From contig NZ_JANKBZ010000005.1 in NCBI RefSeq assembly GCF_024623785.1, positions 372,001 to 436,000 on the forward strand: 64,000 bases of DNA, given 5' to 3'. Origin of the DNA: Archangium lipolyticum (GTDB lineage Bacteria > Myxococcota > Myxococcia > Myxococcales > Myxococcaceae). This document shows, in pieces, positions 56,439 through 64,000 of this stretch (its first letter is position 1; each line of letters starts with the position of its first letter). Made by a program: the position numbers and the translations under genes. The notes beneath the pieces are model-generated. The model searched no databases. It was not told the DNA's origin and saw only the letters and a program-made list of their open reading frames with translations.

Positions 56439-57098
56439 GTGGCCCCTCGTCGCCCGAACCTCAACAAGGCCGTCCGCGCCCTCATCCGTGACATCGCCGC
56501 GAAGATGCCCGAGTTCTCCCACGTGAGAGCCAGCCGCATCCTGGTGATCGCAGGCGAAGCCCGCCGGGCCTCCCGGGGCACGGTGAAGCCGCTGTGCTTC
56601 CGGGGCGGGCGCAGCACGGACCGCACCGGGCGCCGCAAGCCCATCATCCGCATCCGCGGCAGGCGGATGCTCTACTGCATCACCCTGCGCCCGCTCTTCT
56701 TCCGCTCCTCCACGGCCCAGGGGCGCATCGAGACGGTGATGCACGAGCTCTTCCACATGTCGCGGCGCTTCGACGGCACGCTGCACGCGGGGCGCAGGCA
56801 CTCGGTGCTGGGCAAGGAGTTCTCCCGCCGGTTGAAGCCCCTGGTGCGCCGCTACCTCAAGCACTGCCCGCCGGAGCTGCTGAAGGTGTTCTCGTACTCG
56901 GGGGAGATTCGGGTGCTGCAGTGGTTGGAGCGGCCCGGTCCCGCCTACGTCCCCGGCACGCCCCGCGTGCGCAAGGTGTACACCGAGGATCAGCTCTACT
57001 ACGGCATCGCCCGCATGGTGACGCGCAAGCGGCCCCATTCCCCGAAGGAGCCCAAGCCCCAGGGCAAGGAGCGCGGGGAGAAGGTGCGGTTGCACTGA
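56439..57098 (+). CDS. putative zinc metallopeptidase-like protein (HExxH)
   Basis: 219 residues from GTG 56439 (weak ribosome-binding site CAGG). HELFH at 102-106 gives two His ligands and the catalytic Glu. A following HAGRRHSVLGKEF could hold the third ligand, as in the WLM/SprT-like group. The protein is very basic (RRLKPLVRRYLKHC, KKxKP-rich tail) and lacks a signal peptide, so it is cytoplasmic or nucleoid-associated. It is divergent from the LEA lipoprotein with 66 nt between starts. Family placement is tentative. Confidence 0.6.
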   Translation: MAPRRPNLNKAVRALIRDIAAKMPEFSHVRASRILVIAGEARRASRGTVKPLCFRGGRSTDRTGRRKPIIRIRGRRMLYCITLRPLFFRSSTAQGRIETVMHELFHMSRRFDGTLHAGRRHSVLGKEFSRRLKPLVRRYLKHCPPELLKVFSYSGEIRVLQWLERPGPAYVPGTPRVRKVYTEDQLYYGIARMVTRKRPHSPKEPKPQGKERGEKVRLH

Positions 57099-57122
57099 GG
57101 CCCGCCCGCCCGGCGGACGTGC

Positions 57123-57470
57123 TCAGTTGAGGTAGCGCGGGCGGGGAGGGGCGGGCGGCTCCGGCGTCGTGCCGGACGCCATCATCTCCAACCCCTGGCG
57201 GGTGAGCAGGAAGCGCACCACGCCGGCACCGCGCTCCGTTTCGATCTCCGCCTCGAAGGCGGGGCCCGCGATGGCGCCCATCTGCACGTCCTTGCGCAGG
57301 TTGTGCACCTTGCCGGTCAGCAGGTCTCCCGCCACGGGCTGCACCGAGTCGCCACGCCGGTAGAGGTCGTACGCCGCCTGGTGCAGCGTCATGGCCAACC
57401 CGGGCGACAACGGCTGCGAGCTGAACAGGACCGAGATGAGGACCCAATAGGGAGGGGACTGTTCGGCCAT
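57123..57470 (-). CDS. hypothetical protein (115 aa)
   Basis: 115 residues from ATG 57470 (GGATGAGGG directly upstream; ATG 57479 also possible). It is mixed alpha/beta with PLSPGLAMTLHQAAYDLYRR and a C-terminal Pro-rich tail (EPPAPPRPRYLN). There is no signal peptide or membrane helix. No family is recognised. It is convergent with the HExxH gene (24-nt gap) and downstream of the 275-residue membrane protein gene on the same strand. Confidence 0.55.
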   Translation of the reverse strand: MAEQSPPYWVLISVLFSSQPLSPGLAMTLHQAAYDLYRRGDSVQPVAGDLLTGKVHNLRKDVQMGAIAGPAFEAEIETERGAGVVRFLLTRQGLEMMASGTTPEPPAPPRPRYLN

Positions 57471-57544
57471 GGCCCTCATCCTAACCCCCTCGCGCCGCGC
57501 TCCCACAAGATTTCGATGGGGTTGTGTTTTTCCCCGGTCCCCCG

Positions 57545-58372
57545 TCAGGGTGTGTCCCGCGCCGCGCCGGCCGGAGCCTCGGCCCCGCCGAACGCGCCGA
57601 GGAGCACCGCGTCCAGGCCGACGTTGCCCGCCCGCTCGATGCGCTCCTTGTGCTTCTCCAACAGCTTCAGGTTGGCGGCGACCGCGGCCTTCGACGCCTC
57701 GGACAGGGCAGGCGCCTGGGCCGCCTCCTCCCCCATGGACACGAGCTGCCGCATCTCCTCCTCGAGCTCGGCCCGCTGCTCGGCGTCGAGCGTCTCGTCC
57801 TGCAGCTTCTCGCTCACCTCCAGGAGCGCCTCGTCGCGGGCCGCTGCCATCTCCTCCCGCTCCTGCTCCGTCGTGCCCGTCATCTCCGAGGCGTAGAGCG
57901 TCTGGGTGATGGCGAGGTACTCGCCCGGAGACATGCGGTGCTTCTTCAGGCCCTCGATGTAGGAGCCGTGCACCTGGGTGAGCAGCCCGGTCATCATCCC
58001 GGTGGCCTGCATCGCCGCGCCAAAGTCCGCCTCCTTCGAGTCCTTGTGCTGCTCCTCGAAGCTCTGGGACTGCTTCTCGAACTCGGCGAACGCCGGCAGC
58101 ACCGCCTCGCGCACCCCGAGGTAGTCGAGCATGCGCGCCTCGGAGATCTCCAGCACCTCGCCCTCGGGCGGCGCCTTGAAGGGATGTTGCCGCTCGAGCT
58201 GCGCCAGCTCCTGCCCCATCGCCTGCATCTTCTGCCCCGCCTCCATCATGGAGGACATGGAGTCGCCCACCTGCCGCTTCAGCCACCAGGCCCCCACCCC
58301 CACGCCGATGACCGCCAGCAGCACCAGCGAGCCACAGCCGATGCCCACTCCCACCAGGACCTTCTTGTTCAT
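57545..58372 (-). CDS. membrane-anchored helical hypothetical protein (275 aa)
   Basis: An N-terminal transmembrane helix (VGIGCGSLVLLAVIGVGVGA) is followed by about 240 residues rich in Glu, Gln and Met that read as long helices (MMEAGQKMQAMGQELAQLER, EKLQDETLDAEQRAELEEEM). The orientation suggests a single-pass protein with a periplasmic domain. No family is recognised; the same style of 'short TM plus coiled coil' protein is common in myxobacteria. It is divergent from the zinc-ribbon gene (129 nt). Confidence 0.65.
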   Translation of the reverse strand: MNKKVLVGVGIGCGSLVLLAVIGVGVGAWWLKRQVGDSMSSMMEAGQKMQAMGQELAQLERQHPFKAPPEGEVLEISEARMLDYLGVREAVLPAFAEFEKQSQSFEEQHKDSKEADFGAAMQATGMMTGLLTQVHGSYIEGLKKHRMSPGEYLAITQTLYASEMTGTTEQEREEMAAARDEALLEVSEKLQDETLDAEQRAELEEEMRQLVSMGEEAAQAPALSEASKAAVAANLKLLEKHKERIERAGNVGLDAVLLGAFGGAEAPAGAARDTP

Positions 58373-58501
58373 GAACTCCCCCTCTTCAGGAAAGGAACCG
58401 ATGCGCCGGGTGGTAGCTCCATCGGGTCTCCGAGGGCAAGCCCCCCCTGGACAGTGCTACCGTGGCTGGCGCCGAGCTGTGCGAGGAGGAGGCCCACGCC
58501 C

Positions 58502-59143
58502 ATGGCGATGATTCAGTTCACCCGGAATTACACCGACCGCTCGAACGACAGCGGTTTCCAGTTCGAGTTCCACTGCGACAAGTGCGGCAACGGGCACATG
58601 TCGACCTTCATCACCAACAAGCTGGGACTGGCAGCCAGCTTCCTGCGCGCCGCGGGCTCCATCTTCGGCGGTGCGGTGTCTCGTGCCGCCTACGCGGGCG
58701 ACCATGTGAAGGATGCCCTGCGTGGCAACGCCTGGGACGACGCCTTCTCCGAGGCCGTCACCGAGGCCAAGACGCACTTCCAGCACTGCACCCGCTGTGG
58801 CAAGTGGGTATGTCCGGAGGCGTGTTGGAATGCGTCTCGCGGCCTGTGTGAGGCGTGCGCGCCGGACATTCAGGAGGAGGCCGCGCACATCCAGGCCAAG
58901 GTGTCCGTGGAGCAGGCCTGGGACAAGGCTCGCAAGGTGGACCAGGTCGAGGGCCTGGACATGAAGGCCCAGCACTCCGTCGTGACCTGCCCCCACTGCC
59001 GCGCTCGCACCAAGGGCGGGAAGTTCTGCGCCGAGTGTGGCAAGCCCCTGGTGGCCAAGGCGGTTCACTGCACCCAGTGCGGTACGGAGCTCGCCGCCAA
59101 GGCTCGTTTCTGTGCCGAGTGTGGCACGCCTCGCGGCGGGTGA
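58502..59143 (+). CDS. zinc-ribbon protein with multiple Cys pairs
   Basis: 213 residues from ATG 58502; GAGGAGGAGG lies nine bases upstream. Four metal-binding-type Cys clusters are visible: FHCDKCGNGH, CTRCGKWVCPEACW with GLCEAC, CPHCRARTKGGKFCAECG and CTQCGTELAAKARFCAECG. The last two are double zinc ribbons (DZR type). The middle (AGSIFGGAVSRAAYAGDHV) is Gly/Ala-rich and might bury in a membrane, but no clear helix is predicted. Function is unknown. Confidence 0.75.
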   Translation: MAMIQFTRNYTDRSNDSGFQFEFHCDKCGNGHMSTFITNKLGLAASFLRAAGSIFGGAVSRAAYAGDHVKDALRGNAWDDAFSEAVTEAKTHFQHCTRCGKWVCPEACWNASRGLCEACAPDIQEEAAHIQAKVSVEQAWDKARKVDQVEGLDMKAQHSVVTCPHCRARTKGGKFCAECGKPLVAKAVHCTQCGTELAAKARFCAECGTPRGG

Positions 59144-59177
59144 GCGGGCGGGTGAACGGTTCAGACCCTCACCCCAG

Positions 59178-59247
59178 CCCTCTCCCAGAGGGAGAGGGGG
59201 CATACACGGTGAGGAACCAGGTTGGACCCTCTCCCGGAGGGAGAGGG
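59178..59247. repeat. palindromic repeat element, third location
   Basis: Two copies of the same 9-bp stem, CCCTCTCCC-AGA-GGGAGAGGG (59178-59198) and CCCTCTCCC-GGA-GGGAGAGGG (59227-59247), separated by 28 nt and preceded by GACCCTCACCCCAGC, lie between the convergent zinc-ribbon and norB genes. The family recurs at 35427 and 42214. Confidence 0.8.
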
Positions 59248-59267
59248 AAGGGGGAGGAAAGGGGCGC

Positions 59268-61568
59268 TCAGCGACGGCGCAGGATCGCGTGGGCCGGGGC
59301 CGCCGCTCCGAGCCGCTCGGGCTCGGACTGCGGACTCGGCGCTTCCGCCTTCTCCAGCGACCAGCCCGTCTTCAGCCCCACGATGAACCACGCGAGCAGC
59401 AGCGCTCCCACCGCGAAGAGCACGTCCCCGGGCACCCTCAGCCACCGCAGCGTGTCCATCAGCGGCGTCTGCAGGAACTCCGCGCTTCGCGCCCACCACG
59501 TCCCCTGCTCGATCGCCGCCTTCGTCTGCAACACCCCGATCGGCAGCAGCGACAGCACCACCATCAGCACCAGCCCCGCGTTGATGCTCCAGAACGCCCA
59601 CGCCAGCGGCTTCGTCTTCCACTTCGCCTCCGGCTGCATCATCCGCAGCGAGAAGAGCATCAGCGCGATGCCCAGCATCCCGTACACCCCGAACAGCGCC
59701 GTGTGCCCATGCAGCGGCGTCAGGTTCAGGCCCTGCATGTAATACAGGGCGATCGGCGGGTTGATCAGGAAGCCGAACAGGCCCGCTCCCACCAGGTTCC
59801 AGAACGCCACCCCGATGAAGAACAGGATGGGCCAGCGGTATTGCTGCATCCATCCCTGCAACCGTGACAGCCGGATGTGGCTCCACACCTCGCGGCCCAC
59901 CAGCACCAGCGGTACCACCTCCAGCGCGCTGAACGTCGCCCCCAGCGCCATCGCCGCCGCCGGCGTCCCCGAGAAGTACAGGTGGTGGAACGTGCCGATG
60001 ATTCCGCCCGCCAGGAAGAGAATCGTCGTGAAGAGCACCGCCGGCACCGCCGTGCGCGCCGACAACACCCCCAGCCTCGTGAACAGGAACGTCATCACCA
60101 CCGTGGCGAAGACCTCGAAGAAGCCCTCCACCCACAGGTGCACCACCCACCAGCGCCAGTACTCCACCATCCCCATGTGGCTGCGCTGCCCGTACATCAG
60201 CCCCGCCCCGTAGAAGGCGGCGATCGCCATCGACGAGATGACGAAGAGCACCAGCAGTGGCCGGCCCTCGGTCGGCTTCTTCAGCGCCGGCAACACCGCC
60301 CGCGCCGTGAGGAACAGCCACACGAAGAGGCCCACGAAGAGGAAGATCTGCCAGAAGCGGCCCAGGTCCACGTACTCCCAACCCTGGTGGCCGAACCAGT
60401 ACCAGTAGTCTCCGCTGCCCATCCGCTGCTGCACCGACGCCCACTGTCCGAACAGCGCCCCCACCACGATGATGAGCAGGCACACGAAGAGGAAGTTCAC
60501 CCCCGCCCGCTGGTACTTCGGCTCCACTCCGCTCACCGCCGGGCCCACGAAGAGGCCCGTGGCCAGCCAGGCCGTGGCGATCCAGAAGATGCCCAGCTGC
60601 GTGTGCCAGCTGCGCGTCACCGCGTACGGCAGGTACTTCGCCAGAGGCACGCCGTAGAAGCCTGCTCCCTCCACGCCGAAGTGCGCCGTCACCCCGCCCA
60701 GCCCCACCTGCGCCAGGAAGAGCGCCACCACCACCAGGAAGTACTTGCCCGTGGCCCTCTGGCTCGGCGTGAGCTGGAGGCCGGAGAATGGATCCTTCTC
60801 GGGCGGCGCCACCTCCTCGTCCTCCTTCTTGCCGCTCAGGTACCAGAGGAGCGCGCCCACACCGGCCAGCAGCAGCACCACGGACGCCATGCTCCACAGC
60901 GTCACGCCTGCGGCGGGCTGGTTGCCCACCAGCGGCTCGTGCGGCCAGTTCTGCGTATAGGTGACGGTGTCGCCGGGCCGGTTCGTCGAGGCCACCCAAC
61001 TCGTCCACCAGAAGAAGGCCCCCAGGTCCTTCAGCTTCTCCGGGTTCGTCAGGGCGCCCTCGGGGATGGCGTAGGCCGCGCGGCCCTTGGAGAAGACGTC
61101 CGCGTAGTGCGCGGCGTTGGCCCGCATCGCCTCGGCGCGCACCGGTGACAGCGTCACCGTGCCCGTCCGGTCGTCATACGTGTTGGTGCGCATCTGCGCG
61201 GTGAGCCGGGTGCGCAGCGCCGCCTGCCGCTCGGCCGGAGCCTCCGCATAGGAGGTGAGGCCCTCCTCGCGCGCCCAGGTGTCCAGCACGAAGATGGCCT
61301 CGCGGTGCAGCCAGTCCGCGCTCCAGTCCGGCGCCACGTACGCCCCGTGGCCCCACACCGAGCCCACCTGCTGCCCTCCAATGGACTGCCACACGTTCTG
61401 CCCGCGCATGATGGACTCGCCCGTGAGCAGCACCGTGCCCTCGGGCGTCATCACCTTCTCGGGGATGGGTGGGAGCGTGCGTGAGATGCGGACTCCCTGG
61501 CCCCCCAGGACCAGGAAGGAGACGAGGACGACGGCGCCAAGGCCGAACCAGAGTTTTCGGTGTCGCAT
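59268..61568 (-). CDS. norB: quinol-dependent nitric oxide reductase (single-subunit qNor)
   Basis: 766 residues from ATG 61568. An N-terminal extracytoplasmic domain of about 200 residues (GESIMRGQNVWQSIGGQQVG, SVWGHGAYVAPDWSADWLH) replaces the cytochrome c subunit and identifies the qNor type. About 14 membrane helices follow with heme/non-heme-iron His ligands in WHTQLGIFWIA, FHHLYFSGTP and HGHTALFGVYG. It reduces 2 NO to N2O using quinol in the inner membrane. No norC, nirK or nosZ gene is near, so the role is probably NO detoxification. An NsrR-like operator lies 130 nt upstream. Confidence 0.93.
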   Translation of the reverse strand: MRHRKLWFGLGAVVLVSFLVLGGQGVRISRTLPPIPEKVMTPEGTVLLTGESIMRGQNVWQSIGGQQVGSVWGHGAYVAPDWSADWLHREAIFVLDTWAREEGLTSYAEAPAERQAALRTRLTAQMRTNTYDDRTGTVTLSPVRAEAMRANAAHYADVFSKGRAAYAIPEGALTNPEKLKDLGAFFWWTSWVASTNRPGDTVTYTQNWPHEPLVGNQPAAGVTLWSMASVVLLLAGVGALLWYLSGKKEDEEVAPPEKDPFSGLQLTPSQRATGKYFLVVVALFLAQVGLGGVTAHFGVEGAGFYGVPLAKYLPYAVTRSWHTQLGIFWIATAWLATGLFVGPAVSGVEPKYQRAGVNFLFVCLLIIVVGALFGQWASVQQRMGSGDYWYWFGHQGWEYVDLGRFWQIFLFVGLFVWLFLTARAVLPALKKPTEGRPLLVLFVISSMAIAAFYGAGLMYGQRSHMGMVEYWRWWVVHLWVEGFFEVFATVVMTFLFTRLGVLSARTAVPAVLFTTILFLAGGIIGTFHHLYFSGTPAAAMALGATFSALEVVPLVLVGREVWSHIRLSRLQGWMQQYRWPILFFIGVAFWNLVGAGLFGFLINPPIALYYMQGLNLTPLHGHTALFGVYGMLGIALMLFSLRMMQPEAKWKTKPLAWAFWSINAGLVLMVVLSLLPIGVLQTKAAIEQGTWWARSAEFLQTPLMDTLRWLRVPGDVLFAVGALLLAWFIVGLKTGWSLEKAEAPSPQSEPERLGAAAPAHAILRRR

Positions 61569-61697
61569 GACCGGGCTTCCCGAGAGGAGGGTGTCTGTAG
61601 GTTGGCGACTCCCAGAGCAAACCCCGTTCCAGGCCTCCTCCCTCGGGACCGCACACGCCGTGTGCGCAAGCGGTGCGTCCGGTGGCCCCGGTTCGCG

Positions 61698-61726
61698 CAA
61701 ATCGTGCATTTTGAATGCATGTTTTG
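61698..61726. promoter_or_regulatory. NsrR-like operator between norB and the DMT transporter gene
   Basis: A 29-nt imperfect palindrome centred on 61712 with a perfect core TGCATTTTGAATGCA (61705-61719) and matching outer CAAA arms. The pattern agrees with the NsrR/Rrf2-type site (ATGCATTTnAAATGCAT-like). The location upstream of a NO reductase makes NsrR control likely. Confidence 0.78.
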
Positions 61727-61785
61727 GGGGAGGGCAGGCGGGCGGACGGAGCCCCAAGGGGGAGGGAGGTGATAGGGGAGGTCCG

Positions 61786-62640
61786 GTGAGCTCCGCCGCG
61801 CTGGTGCTGGTGCTGTCGTCCGCGTTCTTCCACGCGCTGTGGAACGCGCTCCTCAAGCGTCACGAGGACCCGGAGTCCGCCGTGGTGGGCGTCATCGCCG
61901 TCACCGTGGCGTGCGGAGGGTTGTGGGCGCTCGGCCTGGAGGGCACGGCGTTCCCCACGTCACGGGCCCTGCTCTGGACGCTGGTGGCCGGCGTGCTGGA
62001 GAGCGGCTATCTGGTCACGCTCGCGCGCTCGCTGCGCCGGGCGCCCCTGGGGCTCGCGTACACGGTGGCCCGCGGTGGCGCGCTGCTGCTCGTCTGGCCC
62101 GTGTCCGTCCTGTGGCTGGGCGAGCGGCTCACCCCGTGGACCGTGGCGGGCGCCACCGCCGTGGCCCTGGGCATGGCGGGGATGAACCTCGAGCGGCCCC
62201 GGGGCGCGGTGGGCGAGGGCGTGCTCTGGGCCCTCGCGAGCGCCGCGTGCATCGCCGGGTTCAATCTCAGCTACAAGCGCGCCCTGGGCGAGGGGGTGCA
62301 GCCCCCGGCCCTGTTCACCCTGTCGCTCGGCGTGGCCCTTCCCCTGCTCGTCCTCCAGCGCCGCCGCGAGGAGGCCGGCTGGGGCGTGTTGTACCGCAAG
62401 GTGATGACCCGGCCCCTGTTGCTCGTGGCCGCCGGGGTGCTCTGCACGCTGTCCTTCTCGCTGCTGCTCATGGCGCTCGTGCGCAGTGGGGCGGGGGCCG
62501 TGCTCACGTTGCGCAATACGTCCATCGCGTTCGCCCTGGGGCTCGGCGCGCTCCAGGGTGAGCGGTTGGGACGGCGGCGGCTCGCCGGGGCGGGCCTGGT
62601 GATGCTCGGGGCCGTGCTGCTCGGCTGGCCCCGGGAGTGA
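61786..62640 (+). CDS. DMT-superfamily (EamA-type) transporter
   Basis: 284 residues from GTG 61786 with about ten hydrophobic helices arranged as two EamA repeats (FFHALWNALLKR opens the first; GEGVLWALASAACIAGFNLS opens the second). The family exports amino acids, metabolites or drugs; substrate cannot be predicted. The start lies 60 nt from the NsrR-like palindrome, so the transporter may share NO-dependent control with norB. It ends 11 nt before the convergent bcp gene. Confidence 0.85.
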   Translation: MSSAALVLVLSSAFFHALWNALLKRHEDPESAVVGVIAVTVACGGLWALGLEGTAFPTSRALLWTLVAGVLESGYLVTLARSLRRAPLGLAYTVARGGALLLVWPVSVLWLGERLTPWTVAGATAVALGMAGMNLERPRGAVGEGVLWALASAACIAGFNLSYKRALGEGVQPPALFTLSLGVALPLLVLQRRREEAGWGVLYRKVMTRPLLLVAAGVLCTLSFSLLLMALVRSGAGAVLTLRNTSIAFALGLGALQGERLGRRRLAGAGLVMLGAVLLGWPRE

Positions 62641-62650
62641 ATCTCGCGGC

Positions 62651-63121
62651 TCAGGTGGCCGCGGCGCCGGTGAGCTGCTTGACGATGTTCAGCGCCTCGG
62701 TGACGTGGCGCGTGGCATTGATCTGCGAGTTGAAGACGTGCCGGACGGTGCCGTCGCGGTCGATGACGTACGTCACCCGCCCGGGCAGCAGCCCCAGCGT
62801 GCTCGGAACGCCGTACTGGCTCCGCACCTTGCCGCCTTCGTCGCTCACCAGCGTGAACGGCAGCCGGTACTTCGCCGCGAAGGCCTGATGGGAGGCCGCC
62901 GACTGGGAGCTGATGCCCACCACCTCGGCTCCGGCGTCCTTGAAGGCTTCGTACGAGTCACGGAACGAGCACGCCTCCTTGGTGCAGCCGGGCGTATCGT
63001 CCTTCGGATAGAAGTAGAGCACCACCGCTGACTTCTGGAGCAGCTCCTTCAGATTCGCGGGGGTACCGTCCTGCTTCGGCAACGTGAAATCGGGGGCCTT
63101 GTCGCCAATCTTGATGCTCAC
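62651..63121 (-). CDS. bcp: thioredoxin-dependent thiol peroxidase, Bcp/PrxQ family
   Basis: 156 residues, the standard length. The peroxidatic Cys46 is in DTPGCTKEACSFRD, and the resolving Cys51 five residues later marks the classical Bcp/PrxQ two-Cys subtype. Conserved YPKDDTPGC, Thr43 and Arg near 118 complete the active site. It reduces peroxides with thioredoxin in the cytoplasm. Confidence 0.92.
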   Translation of the reverse strand: MSIKIGDKAPDFTLPKQDGTPANLKELLQKSAVVLYFYPKDDTPGCTKEACSFRDSYEAFKDAGAEVVGISSQSAASHQAFAAKYRLPFTLVSDEGGKVRSQYGVPSTLGLLPGRVTYVIDRDGTVRHVFNSQINATRHVTEALNIVKQLTGAAAT

Positions 63122-63267
63122 GGGGGGAGTCCTGACGTTCGACGTTCGCGGCCTTGCTAACGAGGTGCCCCTGGCGTTTCAACACCGAAGCGGGGGAATC
63201 CCAGTCTTCAACGTTGCGGGGGACGGCCGTCTTCTCCTTTCGGGCCGCTCATGTACTGTGACTGGCC

Positions 63268-64000
63268 ATGCGCTCCGCACCCCTTCCCACCGACCTCCTC
63301 GGCCTCATCGGCAACACCCCCATGGTGAAGGTCACCCAGCTCGACACGGGCCCGTGCGAGCTCTTCCTCAAGCTCGAGAGCCACAACCCCGGCGGCTCCA
63401 TCAAGGATCGCATCGGCCTGTCGATGATCTCCGCCGCGGAGCAGTCGGGCCTGCTGGGCCCCCACCAGAAGCACCTCGTCGAGGCCACCGCCGGCAACAC
63501 CGGCCTGGGGCTCGCCCTGGTCGCCTCCCAGAAGGGCTACCGGCTCACGCTCGTGATTCCCGACAAGATGAGCCAGGAGAAGGTGCTCCACCTCAAGGCG
63601 CTGGGCGCCGAAATCATCATGACCCGCTCGGACGTGGAGAAGGGCCACCCGGATTACTACCAGGACATGGCCGAGCGCATCGCCCGGGAGCTGGGGGGCT
63701 TCTACGTCAACCAGTTCGCCAATCCCGCCAACCCGCTGGCCCATGAGACCACCACCGGCCCGGAGATCGCCGCCCAGCTCGGCAACCGGCTCGATGCCAT
63801 GGTGTGCGGCGTCGGCTCCGGCGGAACCCTGGCCGGCCTGTCCCGCTACTTCGCCCGGGCCATCCCCGAGTGCGAGATGGTGCTCGCCGACCCCCAGGGC
63901 TCGGTGCTCGCGGACTACGTGAAGACGGGCACGATGGGCAAGGCGGGCTCCTGGGTCGTCGAGGGCATTGGCGAGGACTTCCTCCCCCCCAACGCGGACC
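63268..64000 (+). CDS. PLP-dependent cystathionine beta-synthase / cysteine synthase (3' end cut by window edge)
   Basis: 244 codons are visible from ATG 63268, the frame still open at base 64000. The PLP Lys46 is in NPGGSIKDR, the phosphate loop near VEATAGNTGLGLALV, and the GVGSGGTLAGLSRY glycine loop follows. The N-terminal half resembles beta-synthases more than OAS sulfhydrylases, and a long C-terminal part (possibly CBS domains) would decide between them but lies outside. It forms cysteine or cystathionine from serine-type substrates in the cytoplasm. Confidence 0.82.
   Translation, partial: MRSAPLPTDLLGLIGNTPMVKVTQLDTGPCELFLKLESHNPGGSIKDRIGLSMISAAEQSGLLGPHQKHLVEATAGNTGLGLALVASQKGYRLTLVIPDKMSQEKVLHLKALGAEIIMTRSDVEKGHPDYYQDMAERIARELGGFYVNQFANPANPLAHETTTGPEIAAQLGNRLDAMVCGVGSGGTLAGLSRYFARAIPECEMVLADPQGSVLADYVKTGTMGKAGSWVVEGIGEDFLPPNAD

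Overview
The window is typical myxobacterial chromosome: about 70% G+C with GTG starts common and many lipoproteins. It carries a CsgA-type short-chain dehydrogenase next to a PdxH/FprA-like gene, a eukaryotic-type Ser/Thr kinase, and orphan sensor kinases. I infer Myxococcota, most likely the Archangium/Cystobacter group (family Archangiaceae). The csgA-fprA neighbourhood and the gene content support this; no rRNA gene is present to prove it. I see no tRNA, rRNA, CRISPR array, prophage or intact insertion sequence.

Left part (1-11.8 kb): a ligase-associated DNA exonuclease cut by the left edge, polyphosphate glucokinase, a VOC-fold protein, an orphan GspF-type membrane protein, two SDR enzymes (one divergent from its AraC regulator), a secreted beta-helix/NPCBM lipoprotein, DUF3052 and DUF1993 proteins and an exported metallo-beta-lactamase-fold hydrolase. 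From 11.97 to 21.3 kb runs an envelope and secretion block: a 1088-residue protein of carboxypeptidase-regulatory-like repeats, a subtilase with two AbfB modules, a ricin-lectin/GH19 chitinase lipoprotein, an outer-membrane-type protein and a lipoprotein with three PPC-like modules. Protease plus chitinase fits a predatory, polymer-degrading lifestyle. From 21.6 to 28.2 kb come a cytochrome P450, an alpha/beta hydrolase, an AraC-DUF2000 pair and a serine-beta-lactamase-like lipoprotein.

28.2-31.9 kb is the accessory patch. It holds a membrane-protein gene broken by three frameshifts, a clearly lower-G+C Orc/Cdc6- or TniB-like AAA ATPase with a small partner gene, and two tiny overlapping genes of unknown function.

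Right part (31.9-64 kb): a LytS-type histidine kinase, a 42-codon membrane peptide, protoporphyrinogen oxidase, csgA and convergent pdxH/fprA, glycogen synthase, a Ser/Thr kinase with a LEA-type lipoprotein, a Uma2 nuclease-like protein, a CNNM/CorC-type protein, a Kef-type antiporter, a tyrosine phosphatase, a DUF4142 protein, GlgX, a hemerythrin protein, a three-gene sensor kinase cluster made of two paralogues around a receiver-kinase hybrid, Aat, a zincin-like protein, quinol nitric oxide reductase, a DMT transporter, a Bcp peroxiredoxin, and a cystathionine beta-synthase/cysteine synthase cut by the right edge. A strong NsrR-like palindrome lies between norB and the transporter. A palindromic repeat family occupies the three convergent junctions that have enough room for it and probably terminates both genes.

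Functional links: glucose and glycogen handling (ppgK, glgA, glgX), nitrosative/oxidative defence (norB, hemerythrin, bcp), developmental signalling (csgA, kinases) and extracellular digestion (subtilase, chitinase).
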